DNA from: Closterium sp. NIES-65
Lineage: Eukaryota; Streptophyta; Zygnematophyceae; Desmidiales; Closteriaceae
Length of the DNA stretch: 64,000 nucleotides
Assembly (NCBI GenBank): GCA_948144175.1
Contig: CANXME010002010.1
Span: forward strand, 868,001-932,000
Direction of reading: 5' to 3'
The position numbers and the translations under genes were made by a program. Below, in pieces: positions 11,001 through 22,439 of the stretch (the stretch's first letter is position 1; every line of letters begins with the position of its first letter). Below the pieces are notes generated by a model. That model did no database searches. It was given only the letters and a program-made list of their open reading frames with translations, and was not told where the DNA came from.

Positions 11001-11344
11001 TGTCAGAGGTCCACTGGTGATCCCCGATTGACCCTAGGGAAGGGTTACAGGCTTATTGTACTGGGGGATTATGGGCGCACTGACCCGCTACTTAACAAGC
11101 CCTTTTATCCCTGTGGTCTAGTGGTTGGGATTCTGACATGGTATCAGAGCGAAGGTCTCGGGTTCGAATCCCGGTGTATGCACTTCGGGCATCCCGGTGC
11201 GGGGGGGTGTCAGAGGTCCACTGGTGATCCTCGATTGATCCTAGGGAAGGGTTACAGGCACGTTGGCCTGGGGGGTTATGGGCGCACTAACACGCTACTT
11301 TACAAGCCCTTTATCCCAATGGTCTAGTGGTTGGGATTCTGACA
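11001..11344 (+). mobile_element. H1: 344-bp TRIM element
   Basis: Two LTRs (11001-11138 and 11208-11344) flank only 69 bp of internal DNA. The internal part holds a perfect primer site, TGGTATCAGAGC (11139-11150), and ends in a GCGGGGGGG purine tract before the second LTR. The target duplication is TGAGG at 10996-11000 and 11345-11349. The two LTRs differ at about 14 positions, so it is old. It cannot encode proteins and must have been moved by another element's enzymes. A second copy (H2) lies at 36647-38242. Confidence 0.93.
11114..11171 (+). promoter_or_regulatory. tRNA-like Pol III A and B boxes spanning LTR and primer site of H1
   Basis: TGGTCTAGTGG (11114-11124) fits the Pol III box A of tRNA genes, and GGTTCGAATCC (11161-11171) fits box B, 36 bp apart. 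The surrounding sequence resembles a tRNA-Glu type D arm and a T arm (TCGGG TTCGAAT CCCGG), but no acceptor stem closes, so this is not a functional tRNA gene. The same pair sits in H2 at 36760-36770 and 36807-36817 with identical spacing. Confidence 0.65.
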
Positions 11345-12089
11345 TGAGGTGTTCCGGCTCTGGCTTGCGCACGAGCAACGGCAATCCGGGGAGAAGCTGA
11401 AAATCTGGCAATCTGACGGCGCAAAGGAGTTCAAGAGCAATCAGATGAAGAGTTACCTCGCGCAAAAGGGGATCGAGCACCATATTTCTCTCCCTACGCA
11501 CACAAGCAGCAGGGCATAGCTGAGCGGACGAACCGCACGCTGATGACGAAGATGCGAGCATTGATGAAGCATTCAAGACTGCCGCCGATCTACTGGACTT
11601 ACGCGATGCACCACGCCGTGCGGGTGCACAACTTACTGTCAACCACCGCCATCACCGGCAACCTGTCCCCGCATGTGAAGTGGACCGGGACCAAGGGGGA
11701 CACGTCCATGCTCCGCGTGTGGGGGTGCATGGTCTAATACCACCCGCCAACATCTACCATCGGCGAATTCGCCAGCCGCGCTCGTTGGGGCATTCGCCTC
11801 AACATCAGCAACGAGCACAAGGCGTGGATCGTGCTGGACCTGCTCAGTCAGAAAACCAGAGGAGGAATGGGTGGAACTGGCGAAAGCGGCAGCGGCGCAG
11901 CACCACCTGCACCACCTGAACTAGAGAGCGATGACGACGATGTGCAGGAAGTCATCCCGCAACGTCGCCACGACAGCACCGTTTCAGGATTACAGCTGCT
12001 TGGGCTTCACACCGCAACCTCGAAGGCGCCATGTGTCATCGAGCCGCGAAACCCCATGCCAAGCTCTCATAGGACCACACAGCAAAGAA

Positions 12090-12414
12090 TGGCATGAGGC
12101 GATGGACGCGGAAATCAAGGCGCTCGAATCTCGGGACACCTGGGTATTAGTTGACCGTGCAGCAATCAAAGGTGCAAGAGTTCTTTTGGGCAAATGGGCC
12201 TTCCGCGTGAAGACCGCAGCGGACGGAACAATCGAGCGCTTCAAGGCGCGTTGGGTGGTATGCGGATACGACCAGGCACGGCATCGACTTCGACCTGACG
12301 TTCGCCCCAGTCAGCCGCCACATCTCCGTCCGAATCCTGCTCACCATCGCAGCCGCAAGGCACCTGCCTCTCCGCCAGTTCGACGTGAAGAACGCGTTTT
12401 TGTACGCGTTAGTA
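12090..12414 (+). pseudogene. N-terminal reverse transcriptase fragment of element G
   Basis: EWHEAMDAEIKALESRDTWVL, KWAFRVKTAADGTIERFKARWVV and a downstream FDVKNAFLYA stretch mark the first third of a copia RT. The reading is cut by element I, whose target duplication GACGC lies at 12415-12419, and continues at 35436. Treated as a fossil. Confidence 0.85.
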
Positions 12415-12419
12415 GACGC

Positions 12420-12545
12420 TGTTAAGAATGAGAAGTGATTGGACTAGCAAGGTTGGGAGTACAAGTAGGAAAACCTAGAATATTGTACCCCCTAAGGCTA
12501 AACCCACTGTAGCCTACAAAATAGCAACATATATAATGTTTGACA
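12420..12545 (-). repeat. 3' LTR of element I
   Basis: On the minus strand it reads TGTCAAACATTATATATG...TCTTAACA. It is preceded on that strand by the TATGGGGGTG purine tract. It differs from the 5' LTR (35305-35430) at 4 of 126 positions. Confidence 0.92.
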
Positions 12546-12727
12546 CACCCCCATAGGCTAAGTGGGGGAGAGCAAGGGGCCACAAGACCAGTCAAGAAAG
12601 ACAAAGCAAGCTCAGGGTGGATCACAACGTCACCACACTCACTGAGCACAAGCAAAGAGCCACAAGGCCAGTTCACATGCAGAGGCATATATACAGTGAT
12701 CTCTGCCTAGCAAAGCAAGCATGCAGG

Positions 12728-12762
<35 letters not shown>

Positions 12763-12780
12763 CACAGTACAGGCAAAGTC
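12546..12780 (-). other. 3' untranslated block of element I
   Basis: It contains the conserved terminal block and the CCCCCA/TATGGGGGTG inverted repeat next to the LTR, plus an alternating TA tract near 12729-12762. It matches the equivalent block of A, B, F and K. Confidence 0.75.
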
Positions 12781-13899
12781 TACAGCAAGTGAGGAAAGGT
12801 GGGCACAAGCCCTAGCATAGTGCAGAAACGCTGATGATCACCAGATTGAAGTGCCTTGGTGAATATATCAGCAATGTTGGCCTGAGTGGCCACGTAACGC
12901 AGACGAAGCTGACCACGCTGCTGCAACTCTCGATCCAGGAAGTAACGGAGAGCGATGTGCTTCGTTCTGTGCTCCAGTCTGTGCTCCTCACATAAGGCAA
13001 TGGCAGCCTTGTTGTCGACATACAGCACTGGAGGAGAAAGAGGCACCTCTCCCAGGTCGGTCATGTGAAGATAGTAGCTAGAACGAGGAGCCATAGCTAG
13101 GTAAGCCCTAGCTAGGAAAGTGAAAGTTTAGGCAAAGAAGAAGGTTTCACTAGCAGCAATGAGGATACATATAGCAAACCCTATATGGGTTGTACTCGCT
13201 ATAGAGCACCCCACTACAGGCTAGAGAATAACATTCTGACACACCCCCATAGCCAAAGTGGGGTGTAATCAGTACAATGAGCAAGCAGATATATAGCAGG
13301 AGTTCACAAAGGTAAGTAAAGCTAGAGCTAATCACAGAGGGCAAGTGAGGAGGAGGAGAGACTGTGGGGGAGAGAAGATGGGAGGCGACTGCTGAAGCTG
13401 CAGACACACAGGAGCTGCTGGCTCAGTGGCTACCAAAGCAAAGGCCCAGACTACAGGAGTAACTGGCTCCGCGGAGATTGCAGCCTCCAAACTGGAGCAA
13501 CTGACCCACACGCGACTGGCGACTACCGGAGATTGTAGCCTCCGGACTGCTGGTGTTGCTGGCGACAAGTCTGCTGCCTCCACTCAACCTCCCCCAGCTG
13601 CCCCACGCCCCTCTCACACACCCCCTGCTCAAACCCTAGCTCCACTCCCACAGCACCCCCCTTAAACCCTAAACCCTAGACTCCCACACATCCACCCCCC
13701 GCAGCGACAGCTGCAGCAGTGGGAGACGAAGGAGGAGGAGGAGGAGAAGGGGACGGCGCGCACAACCGACACCCCCACAACCATCACCCCCACACTCCTC
13801 ACCCCCAAAACCCTAAAACGGGTGGGATAGGGGCAGGAGCGCGGGGGATGGTGAGGGGGGGACAGCGCGCGACCCCCAGGGCACCAGAACGGATGGGCT

Positions 13900-14220
13900 G
13901 GGCGGGTGGAGGGGGGTGGCGCGCGCTGCTCCCCAGGGCGCCGCGACGGCCTGACGGGGAGCGCGCGGGCTCCCGAGGGCGCCGCGACGAACTGGAGGGG
14001 CGCGCGCAGGCTCCCCATGACGTCGCGACGAACGGGCGGGGCGCTCGCGGGCTCCCCAGTGCGTCGCGACGGACGGGCGGGGCGCTCGCGGGCTCCCCAG
14101 GGCGTCGCGACGGACAAGCGGGGCGCTCGCGGGCTCCCCAAGGCGTCGCGACTTGCAGGGTGGGGGGCGCGCGTGCTCCCCAGGGCGCCACGACGGACAA
14201 GCGGGGCGCGCGCGGGCTCC
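13900..14220. repeat. GC-rich tandem array inside element L
   Basis: About nine imperfect units of roughly 36 bp are built around GCGCTCGCGGGCTCCCCAGG and GCGTCGCGACGGAC. Long frames on both strands follow from the repeat period and composition and do not look like a protein gene. Confidence 0.8.
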
Positions 14221-14234
14221 CCCACGGCAGGAAA

Positions 14235-14297
14235 CCGCCGCGCGCCTCGGGGCGCACGGCGGGCAGAAAACCGCCGCGCACCCCGAGCGCGCGGCGG
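14235..14297 (-). other. GC hairpins downstream of the primer site of element L
   Basis: Two inverted repeats at 14235-14262 and 14271-14297 have, on the transcript strand, arms CCGCCGTGCGCC/GGCGCGCGGCGG (one G-U pair) and CCGCCGCGC/GCGCGGCGG. They follow the GGGCCC at 14364-14369. The same arrangement occurs in C and N. Confidence 0.7.
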
Positions 14298-17200
14298 GAT
14301 GAAAAATTGGAGGTCGCGCGCCACGAACGCGTGACACAGAGTAGGGCAGCGGAAGCAGCAGTAGGGCCCACAGGCCGGGAGCGGGAGTGCTCTGAAACCA
14401 TGTGAAGAATAGTGAGGATAGTTAGGAGCCATAGCTAGGTGAGCCCTAGCTAGGCAAGTGAAAGTTTAGGCAAAGAAGAAGGTTTCACTAGCAGCAATGA
14501 GGATACATATAGCAAACCCTAGATGGGTTGTACTCGTTATAGAGCACCCCACTACAGGCTAGAGAATAACATTCTGACAGGTCAGCAGGTAGGTGAGCCA
14601 GCGTAACTCATGTGCAGCCATGGCTGTGGCGTAGACCTCAGCCTCACAACTGGAGCTCAGAACTGAAGACGAACGTGTAGAACGCCACGAAACTGAGCAA
14701 GAGCCAAGGCTAAAGGTGTAACCCTGTGACGACTACTGAGTAGCCTGGTCGTCAACCCAAGAAGCGTCTGAGTGCCCTCTGAGAACAACTGAGCTCCTCC
14801 CTCCAAGCACGAGCCCCATGCCCGATGTACTGCACAAGTAGCGCAGTACCTTCTTTGCAGCATCCCAGTGCACCTTTCGGTGCCTACCAGGAGCCACGTA
14901 GCAAGCCAAAAGGCCAAGAGGGTATGCTAGGTCAGGAAGAGTGCAAGTCATCAGGTACATGAGGCAGCCAACTAGCTCTGGGTAAGGACCACTCGGCTCT
15001 ACGAACTCGTCCGAAGGTGGAGCTGAGAGCGAGTGACCTGTAGCCAGAGGAGTGGCTTGTGCCGAGGACCAGGTGAAGCCGAAGCGCTGAAGGACCTGCT
15101 GCACCATGTGTGACTGAGTCAGTGTGATGGTGCGGCGTGCTCTGTCCGGGGTGATCTGCAAGCCAAGGTAGCTTCGCAGTTCACCCAGGTCTGTGCACGT
15201 GTGTCTCTTCTGCAGATCCAACTTCACGTTGGCGAGAGCCTCAGTGTCAGCAGTAGCAAAGACCAAGTCGTCGACGTACACGAGGATGTAGAATGGCGGC
15301 AGTGAAGTGTCGGTGCGCAGAAACAGCGACGGGTCAGCAGTAGAAGGCGCGAACCCAAGAGCTGCAAGAGTAGTCCTCAGTGTGTCGTGCCACTCACATG
15401 GCGCCTCGCGAAGACCTTAGACCGGCCGCCGGAGGCTCCACTAGGTACCAGGAGGAAAAGACCCAGTGAAGCCAGGAGGGCGACGCAGCCAGATCTCCTC
15501 GTGCAGGCTGCCCTGCAAGAAAGGTGTGCTGAAGTCAAGCGAGTGAAGCTCGTAGTCACGATGAGCGACAACGTGCAGTAGCACCCAAAGAGTGGTCATC
15601 TTTGGGGTGGGGGAGAAGGTCTGGAAGAAGTCTACTCCCTCTCGCTGGCTGAAGCCTCGAGCAACGTAACGAGCCTTGAAGACAGGCGGAGAACCTGGCA
15701 GCCGCTTCACCCTTAAATCCACATGCCACTGACGATGTTCGCCCCAGGATGGGGAACCTCGTCGACATATGTGCCTGTGGACTTCCAGGATGCCATCTCT
15801 GCGTCCATGGCTGACTGCCACTGAGAGGAGTACTCACTCGCGATCGCCTCAGCGTAAGAGCGCGGGGTCGGAATGTCTAGAGCATCTGGGTCTCCTTCAG
15901 GTGCAATCAGCATGGATACGAGATGAGGTACAGCAGCGGAAAAGCATTCAAACTACTCCTGCATGTCCTCAAGGACGTCCGTGCCAAGAGCACACTCACC
16001 CCCGACGGACGGAGGACAAACAGATTCAGACTCAGCAACAAGACTCGCGGCGTAGTCTAGACGACATCGAGCAGCAAAGTCGACAAGCTCAACAACTAAG
16101 GCAGACGCAGCGGCAGACTCAAAGGAAGGGTCAGTGATAGCCGTGGCCAGGAGACGCGTGACAGTAGGACTAGCAGCACGAAGAGAGTCAGACTCTGGGT
16201 CAGCAAGGGCAGGAAGAGAGGACGCAGGAGGAGAAGGCTGACGGACACGCTGTGGAGCAGTGGAAAGACGAAGCGTCATCTGGTGAGTGCCTAGGACAGC
16301 AGGAGGACGCTGACGCGGGACACAACGACCAGTGCGAGCAGCACGAACAGGTGATGCAGAACGAGACTCAGGCAACACAGGACGATACGCAGGCTCATGA
16401 CGCTCTGTAAGACCTCCTGTCGGACCAGTGTAGGGAGAAGGACCAGGGAGTGGCGAGGCAGGCTGTAACTGTGACTACGACTGGACAGGCGGAGGACACG
16501 CTAAGGAGGGAGCAGGACAAGAAGGAGGCGGCTGACCAAGAACCTGCTGAAGGAGTGGAACGAAGTACGGCCGCGACCGTGAAGCGCCCCCAGAACCAGT
16601 AGAGACAGCACCAGAACCCCCAGCAGCAGCTCCGACTCCTGTAGCACCACCAGTAGCTCCAGTAGTGCCAACTCTAGTACCCCCAGAAGTACCAGCTCCA
16701 GCCGCACCGTCGGCTCCAGCAACTACAGGACCAACCCCAGGGTCAGCAGCTACACCAACTCCAGTAGGCCAAGCGTCCTCAGCTCCTCTGGAAGCTCCAG
16801 CAGCTCCAGCACCAGCAGCTCCAACTCCAGTACCAGCAGCACCTCCAGCCGTACCAGGGCCTCCAGCGGGCGGCACCCTAGTGGTAGGTGCGCCGCTCAG
16901 GAGGCTGCAGCGCTGAGCGTACCAATCACGCAGTCGTTGTGGGGACGGCTGCGACCCAGCACCCGCAGCACCACCAGATCCAAATCCGGCAGAACCCCCA
17001 GCTCCAGCAGCCCCACGCCGGAGGCTGTAACGCTGAGAGTACCACTCACGTAGCTGCTATGAAGAGGGAGCGTCACCAGGCAAAGTACGGTCAGTCTCAG
17101 CTCCCCCAGGCTCAGCACCCCAAGGCTTAGCACCCCCAGGCTCAGCACCCTCAGTCTCAGCACCCCCAGGCTCAGCATCTCCAGTCTCAGTACCCCCAGT

Positions 17201-17480
17201 CTCAGCACCCCCAGACTCAGCACCCCCAGTCTCAGCACCCCCAGACGCAGTACCCCTCGCAGGACCAGAGTCGACAGCTACCTCGACAGGCTCGACCGGG
17301 TCTACCTGGGAAACACCTGAGGGAGCAGGACCCTGGGGAGGGATGGGGTCTACCAAAGCAGCACCTGGCGTGAGGAAGAGCGGCGGGGGGGGGGGGAGCG
17401 GCGCAGTGCGGTAGGGGAACAGACGGTAAAAGGGTACCGACTCATCAAAAGTGACGTTTTGAGAGGGGAAGACACGGCGC

Positions 17481-18015
17481 GAGGTGCCCTCGTGCGCCCT
17501 CTTTTTTTTTAGCGCCCTTGTTCGCCTCTTCTCTCGTGCGCCCTCGTGCGCTCTCCTCTCACGCTGCCCGTGTGCAGCCCGCTAGCAGCCCGAGCGCAGC
17601 CCTGCCGTTTTAGCGCGCGTATGAAAACAGCCGCCTAGGGCGGCTCGATTTTTTCTCGCGAGCCCCAGCAGGCCGTCGCCCGTAGGCCCCACTAGCCCCT
17701 AGGCCAACGCGCGACCCACAGCTGCCCGCCCGCAGGTCGCAGCCAGCGCGTCGCGGCGATCGCGCGTCGGCTGCTGCAGCCCGCGGTTAGCCGCCGCTAG
17801 AATGCAGCCGCGGCCCGCGCGCAGCCGCACCCTAGGCGCCGCTGCGCACCGAGCATAGGCCCGCCGTCGCGCCGCCTTACCCACCCGAGCTGCGCCGCCC
17901 GAGTCGCGCCGCCCGAATCGCGCCGCTCGAGTCGCGCCGCCCTGACCGAGTCGCGCCGCCCTACCTGCTCCTACTGCTATTACTGTTGCTACTGCTACTA
18001 CTGTTGCTACTGCTA
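17481..18015 (+). repeat. Leader of element K
   Basis: This GC-rich non-coding stretch has repeats of GCCCTCGTGCGC at the start and GTCGCGCCGCCC with CTGCTACTGCTA near the end. It matches the reverse complement of element I's leader (34652-35292) at several points, confirming the kinship of the two elements. Confidence 0.75.
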
Positions 18016-19530
18016 CCTGCTACTGCCACTATAGCCAGTCCCACTATTCTCACCTTGGACGACGAGGGCCGCCCGATTAAGTTTGATGTCTGGCTTGATG
18101 ACCTGCACCTGTACCTCCAGATCACTGCCAAGGACGATGTTTCCCTCTATGACCACACGTCCGGCGCTGCTCCCACACCTCCGGCTACTGCTGACAACAC
18201 TGCTCGCTCCCAGTGGCAGACCTGTGATGCTCACGCTCGCCTGGCCATTGGCAGGTACCTACCGTTAGATGAGCGCGAGCACTTCGGACAGCATAAGACC
18301 GCCAAGGAGCTGTACGACGAAGTATTCGCGCGCTACTCCTCCCCTGCCACTGCTGCTATAGGCCGTCTCTCATTGCCCTACCTCTTCCCCGACCTGTCCG
18401 CCTTTGCCACTGTAGCTGACCTCATCACCCACCTCCGTACCGGTGACCTCCGCTACCGTGCCGCGCTCCCCCCCGATTTCCTCGCCAAGAACCCCCCCCC
18501 CCCCCCCGATGTACCTCACACTGTACCACCTTGTCACCCGCCTCCCTGACTCCCTTCGCACAGTCAGGGACCAGTTTCTCGCCCTCTCCCCCACTGACCT
18601 CACTATCGACCTCCTCGAGAAGGAGCTCCTAGCAGCTGAGAAGAGCATTGTAGCCGTAGGTGCCTCTCGTGGTGACCCCCGCACCCCCTTCTTTGAGGGG
18701 TGCTCTCCCTCCCCCCTCCTTCCCTCCATTGCATCTGCTGATGCTGTCGACTACCTCGGAGCTGAGGGGGTCGGGGCCGCATCTGCTCCTAGTGGGCGGC
18801 GCAAGGGCGGCAGGGGCAAGGGGGGCAGGGGTGGTGGAGGTGGAGGTGGGGGCGGCGGCGGTGGAGGAGGTGGTGGGGGCGGGGGTGGTGGCGGAAGTGG
18901 GAGTGGTGCGGGTGGTGGTGGGGTCAGTGGCGGCACAGGGGGTGGTGGCGGCGGCGGTGGAGGGGGTGGTGGAGGTGGTGGTGGCAGTGGTGGCGGCGGT
19001 GGAGCGGGTGGCGGGCGCGGTGGAGCAGTGCAGCGTGGGGGGTTTGGCGGTGGCCAGAGGCAGCAGCAGCAGCGCCCCGGCGAGAATCCCTCGCCCCAGC
19101 AGCTCCGTGAGTGGTACTCTCAACGTGGGGGGTCTGGGGGGGGGGTCCTGCCCGTATGTCATCCGCACAGGTAACCGCACTGGCCAGACTTGTGGGAGGT
19201 TTCACACGGCGCAGCGCTTTTTCTTTTGCCTAGATGACGCCTGGCGCGAGTTGTTTCCTCACGCCTCTGAGCTGCCCCGCTGGGATGATCTGCTTATGAA
19301 GGGGATTGATATCTTTGCTCTTGATTATGATGCTATTCTTGATGCTATGTATGCATTAACTATTAGTGCTGAGGGTGACTGTTACCTGAGTGTACCGCCA
19401 GACCCGGGCATTGGGATCAGTAAGGTTGCAGCTCTAGGTGCTAGCGCGTCAGCTGCTCTAGGTCCTAGTGAGGCTGCTGCTCTAGGTGCTAGTGCGTCTA
19501 CGTCTGCTGGTGCCGCACCTAATGAGGCAC
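18016..19530 (+). pseudogene. gag region of element K
   Basis: It begins near ASPTILTLDDEGRPIKFDVW and continues with RYSSPATAAIGRLSLPYLFPDLSAF. The poly-glycine tract is at about 18830-19020. The Cys/His cluster CPYVIRTGNRTGQTCGRFH lies near 19150-19205, then the FALDYDAILDAMYALTIS block shared by I and A. Treated as a fossil. Confidence 0.83.
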
Positions 19531-19534
19531 TGCA

Positions 19535-20900
19535 CACCTTCACACTGGACTCAGGTGCTTCCCGCTGTTTCTTCCGCGACCGCACTGCCCTAGAGCAGCT
19601 TCCTCGACCGGTTGCTGTCTCCCTGGCTGACCCCTCAAGGGGTCCGGTCCTTGCGACCTCCACCACTGCCCTCCCTTGTCCTGCTATCCCGTCTGGCACG
19701 CTGTCGGGCCTCTACCTCCCCTCGTTCTCTACAAACTTGGTGGCAGGTTCTACGCTCCAGGACGCGGGTGTTCACCAGTTCACCCCGGCCTACGAGCGTG
19801 TGACGCACTGCACGTGTGCGCGGATGGGTCGTCACCTGGCTACCTTCACTCGGCAGCCGGGGTCTGACTTGTACACACTGACCACTGAGTCTCCACAGGT
19901 AGTTGCGTCTGTGTCTGCGTCAGGTCAGCTGACGGCCCCCTGCTCGTGTCGCTCCCTGTCGCACAGGACTGTCCTCTGGCACCACCGCCTTGGTCACCCG
20001 TCAGTGCAGCGTCTTCGTGGCATGCACTCCAGGTACCTTGTCTCTGGTCTTCCCAGGGTTCTCCCTCCTCTCCCACCCTCGCCTGCTCCTCCCTGTCTTC
20101 CCTGTGTCGAGGGGCGGCAGCACGCCGCACCTCACTCCTCCTCGTTCCCTCCCATAGAGGCTCCCCTGCAGACCCTCCACCTGGATGTGTGGGGCCCCGC
20201 CCGCGTCCGGGGATAGGGTCACGAGCGGTACTTTCTGCTGGTCGTCGGCGACTACACGCGCTACACCACGGTCTTCCCCTGATGTCTTGATCCCCTGGAT
20301 CCGCGCTGCTCGTCTCAAGCTCCGCCAGCGGTTCCAGTCGGACTTTCCTGTCCTGCGTTTGCACTCTGACAGAGGTGGCGAGTTTTCCTCTGACCTCTTG
20401 GCAGCCTAGTGTGAGAAGCACGGCATCACCCAGTCGTTCACACTCTCGGCCTCTCTGCAGCAGAATGGGGTTGCTGAGCGCCGCATTGGTCTTGTCATGG
20501 AGGACTCTCGTACCTCCATGATCCATGCGGCTGCCCCCCATTTCCTGTGGCCGTTTGCAGTGCAGTACGCCGCGCGTCAGCTCAACCTCTGGCCCCGAGT
20601 CTTTGTTCCAGAGACCTCACCTACCCTGCGTTGGACGGAGGAGGTTGGCGATGCGTCGGTGTTCCGCGTCTGGGGATGTCGAGCCTTTGTCCGCGATACG
20701 TCCGCGGACAAGCTCTCCTCCCGTGCTGTTCCCTGTGTCTTCCTTGGCTTTGTCCCTGACGCGCCTGGCTGGCAGTTTTACCACCCCACCTCTCGCCGGG
20801 TGTTCGTCTCTCAGGACGTCACCTTTGACGAGTCGGTCCCCTTTTACCGTCTCTTCCCCTACCGCACTGCCCCGCTCCCCCCTCCGCCGCTCTTCCTCAC
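19535..20900 (+). pseudogene. Protease and integrase region of element K
   Basis: Protease shows HTFTLDSGASRCFFRD near 19537. The pre-integrase segment shows VLWHHRLGHPSVQRLRGM near 19975 and CLPCVEGRQ near 20093. The integrase core shows HLDVWGPARVRG, LHSDRGGEFSSDLLA and NGVAERRIGLV, and the C-terminal region shows FYHPTSRRVFVSQDVTFDES near 20780. Broken in several places. Treated as a fossil. Confidence 0.87.
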
Positions 20901-22439
20901 GCCAGGTGCTGCTTCGGTAGACCCCCTGCCTCCCCAGGGTGCTGCTCCCTCAGGTGTTTCTCAGGTAGACCCGGTCGAGCCTGTCGAGGTAGCTGTTGAC
21001 TCTGGTCCTGTGCGAGGTGCTGAGCGTGCTGAGCCTGGTGGTGCTGGGCCTGAGGGCGCTGAGCCTGGGGTTGCTGGGTCTTGGGGAGCTGAGCCTGGGG
21101 ATGCTGAGACTGCGGGTGCTGGGCCTGGGGGTACTAGGACTGGGGGTGCGGAGACTGTGGGTGCTGAGCCTGGAGGTGCTGCGACTGGGGGTGTTACGCC
21201 TAGAGGCACTGAGGCTGGGGGCTTTGAGACTAACCGTACTGCGCCTACTGGCGCTCCTTCTTCACAGCAGCTGCGTGAGTGGTACTCCCAGCGTTGCAGC
21301 CTCCGTCGTGGGGCTCCTCGAGCTGAGGGGTCCGCTGGAGTTGAGGCTAGTAGTCCTGCGGGTGCCGTGTCGCAGCCGGAGCCCCCCTCCCCTCAGTGGC
21401 TGCGTGAGTGGTATGCTCGGTGCTGCAGCCTACGAAGTGGAGCTCCTGGTGTTGAGGTACTGCTCGCTGGAGACCCTACCGCTGCTGGAGGTCCTGGAGC
21501 CCCTGGAGGTGCTGCTGGTGCTGCTGGAGGTGCTGGCGGTGCTGTTGGAGCTGCTGGAGGTTCTACTGGAGCTGCTGAGGGTTCTGCTGGAGCTGCTGGA
21601 GGTGCTGGAGGTGCTGGAGGTGTTGCTGGAGCTGCTGGAGGTTCTGCTGGAGCTGCTGGAGGCACTATAGCTGCTGGAGGTTCTGCTGGAGCTGCTGGAG
21701 GTTCTGGTGCTGTCTCTGCTACTGCTGGGGGCACTTCACGGCCGCGGCTGTACTTCGTTCCACTCCTTCAGCAGGTTCTTGGTCAGCCGCCTCCTCCTAG
21801 TCCCCCCCCCTCCGTAGAGTGTCCTCCACCTGTCCAGTCGCAGTTACAGCTACCGCCTGCCTCGCCGCTTCCTGGTCCTCCTCCCTACACTGGTCCTACA
21901 GGCGGTCTTACAGAGCGTCGTGAGCCTGAGTCTCGTCCTGTCTCACCTGAGTCTCATCCTGTGTCACCAGTTCGTGCTGCTCGCACTGGTTGCCATGGTC
22001 CGCGTGAGCGTCCTCCACCTGTGCCTAGCACACACTTTATGACTCTGCGTCCTTCCACTGCTCCACAGCGTGTCCCTCTTCCGTCTCCTCCTGCGTCCTC
22101 TCTTCCTGTCCTTGCTGACCCAGAGTCTGGCTCTCTTCGTGCTGCCAGTCCTACTGTCACGCGTCTCCTGGCCACTGCTGTCACTGACCCTTCCTTTGAG
22201 TCGACTGCTGCGTCTGCCCTAGTTGCTGAGCTTGTCGACTTTGCTGCTCGCTGTCGTCTAGACTACGCTGCCAGTCTTGTTGCTGAGTCTGAGTCTATTT
22301 GTCCTCCGTCCGTCGGGGGTGAGTGTGCTCTAGGCACGGACGTCCTTGAGGACAGACAGGAGGACCTTGAGTGTGTTGCAGCCGCTGCGCCCCATCTCGT
22401 GTCCATGCTGATTGCCCCTGAGGGAGACCCGGATGCACC

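Larger units (their letters stand above)
10640..11740 (+). pseudogene. Integrase region of element G (interrupted by H1)
   Basis: The pre-integrase zinc segment DDALWHQRLGHPSRATLKNC lies near 10640, with NCTVCPEAA near 10780. The integrase core follows, with YKVYSDYLNVG near 10865 and TFIDAGTRYVWIMNVETRD near 10935. It resumes after H1 at 11350 and reaches a degraded copy of the acidic motifs and the MLRVWGCMV motif near 11708. D carries the same arrangement. Treated as a fossil. Confidence 0.8.
13064..14579 (-). mobile_element. Element L: non-coding LTR retrotransposon in element I
   Basis: LTRs lie at 13064-13241 and 14401-14579, with the target duplication GGTCA at 13059-13063 and 14580-14584. 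On the minus strand the primer site TGGTTTCAGAGC follows the 5' LTR (14400 downwards), and a TATGGGGGTG purine tract precedes the 3' LTR. The 1159-bp internal part has no gag or pol. It holds GGGCCC (14364-14369), GC hairpins (14235-14297), a tandem array (about 13900-14220) and a proline-rich pseudo-frame. It must rely on another element's proteins. The LTR core matches that of A, C and M. Confidence 0.92.
12781..17479 (-). pseudogene. Integrase C-terminus, linker, RT and RNase H region of element I (interrupted by L)
   Basis: Read from right to left: the VTFDESVPFYRLFPYR motif near 17440, a linker of GGAETGGAEPGG type repeats (about 17260-17090), an alanine/glycine-rich stretch, then RT from about 15900 with FSTPFLQGSLHEEIWLRRPPG and YVDDLVFATADTE near 15275-15240. 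RNase H begins near 14900 and is resumed beyond L at 13063 (LYVDNKAAIALCEEHRLEHRTKHIALRYF). Several breaks. Treated as a fossil. Confidence 0.88.

Noticed and set aside
11107-11190. Possible functional tRNA gene at the LTR/internal border of H1 (and H2)
   Set aside because: A and B boxes and a T arm are present, but no acceptor stem closes and the anticodon arm is replaced by the primer site. Kept only as a tRNA-like promoter.
13719-14405. Arginine/glycine-rich protein of about 230 codons in element L
   Set aside because: It spans the 36-bp repeat array and the hairpins; the frame exists because the repeat period is a multiple of three.
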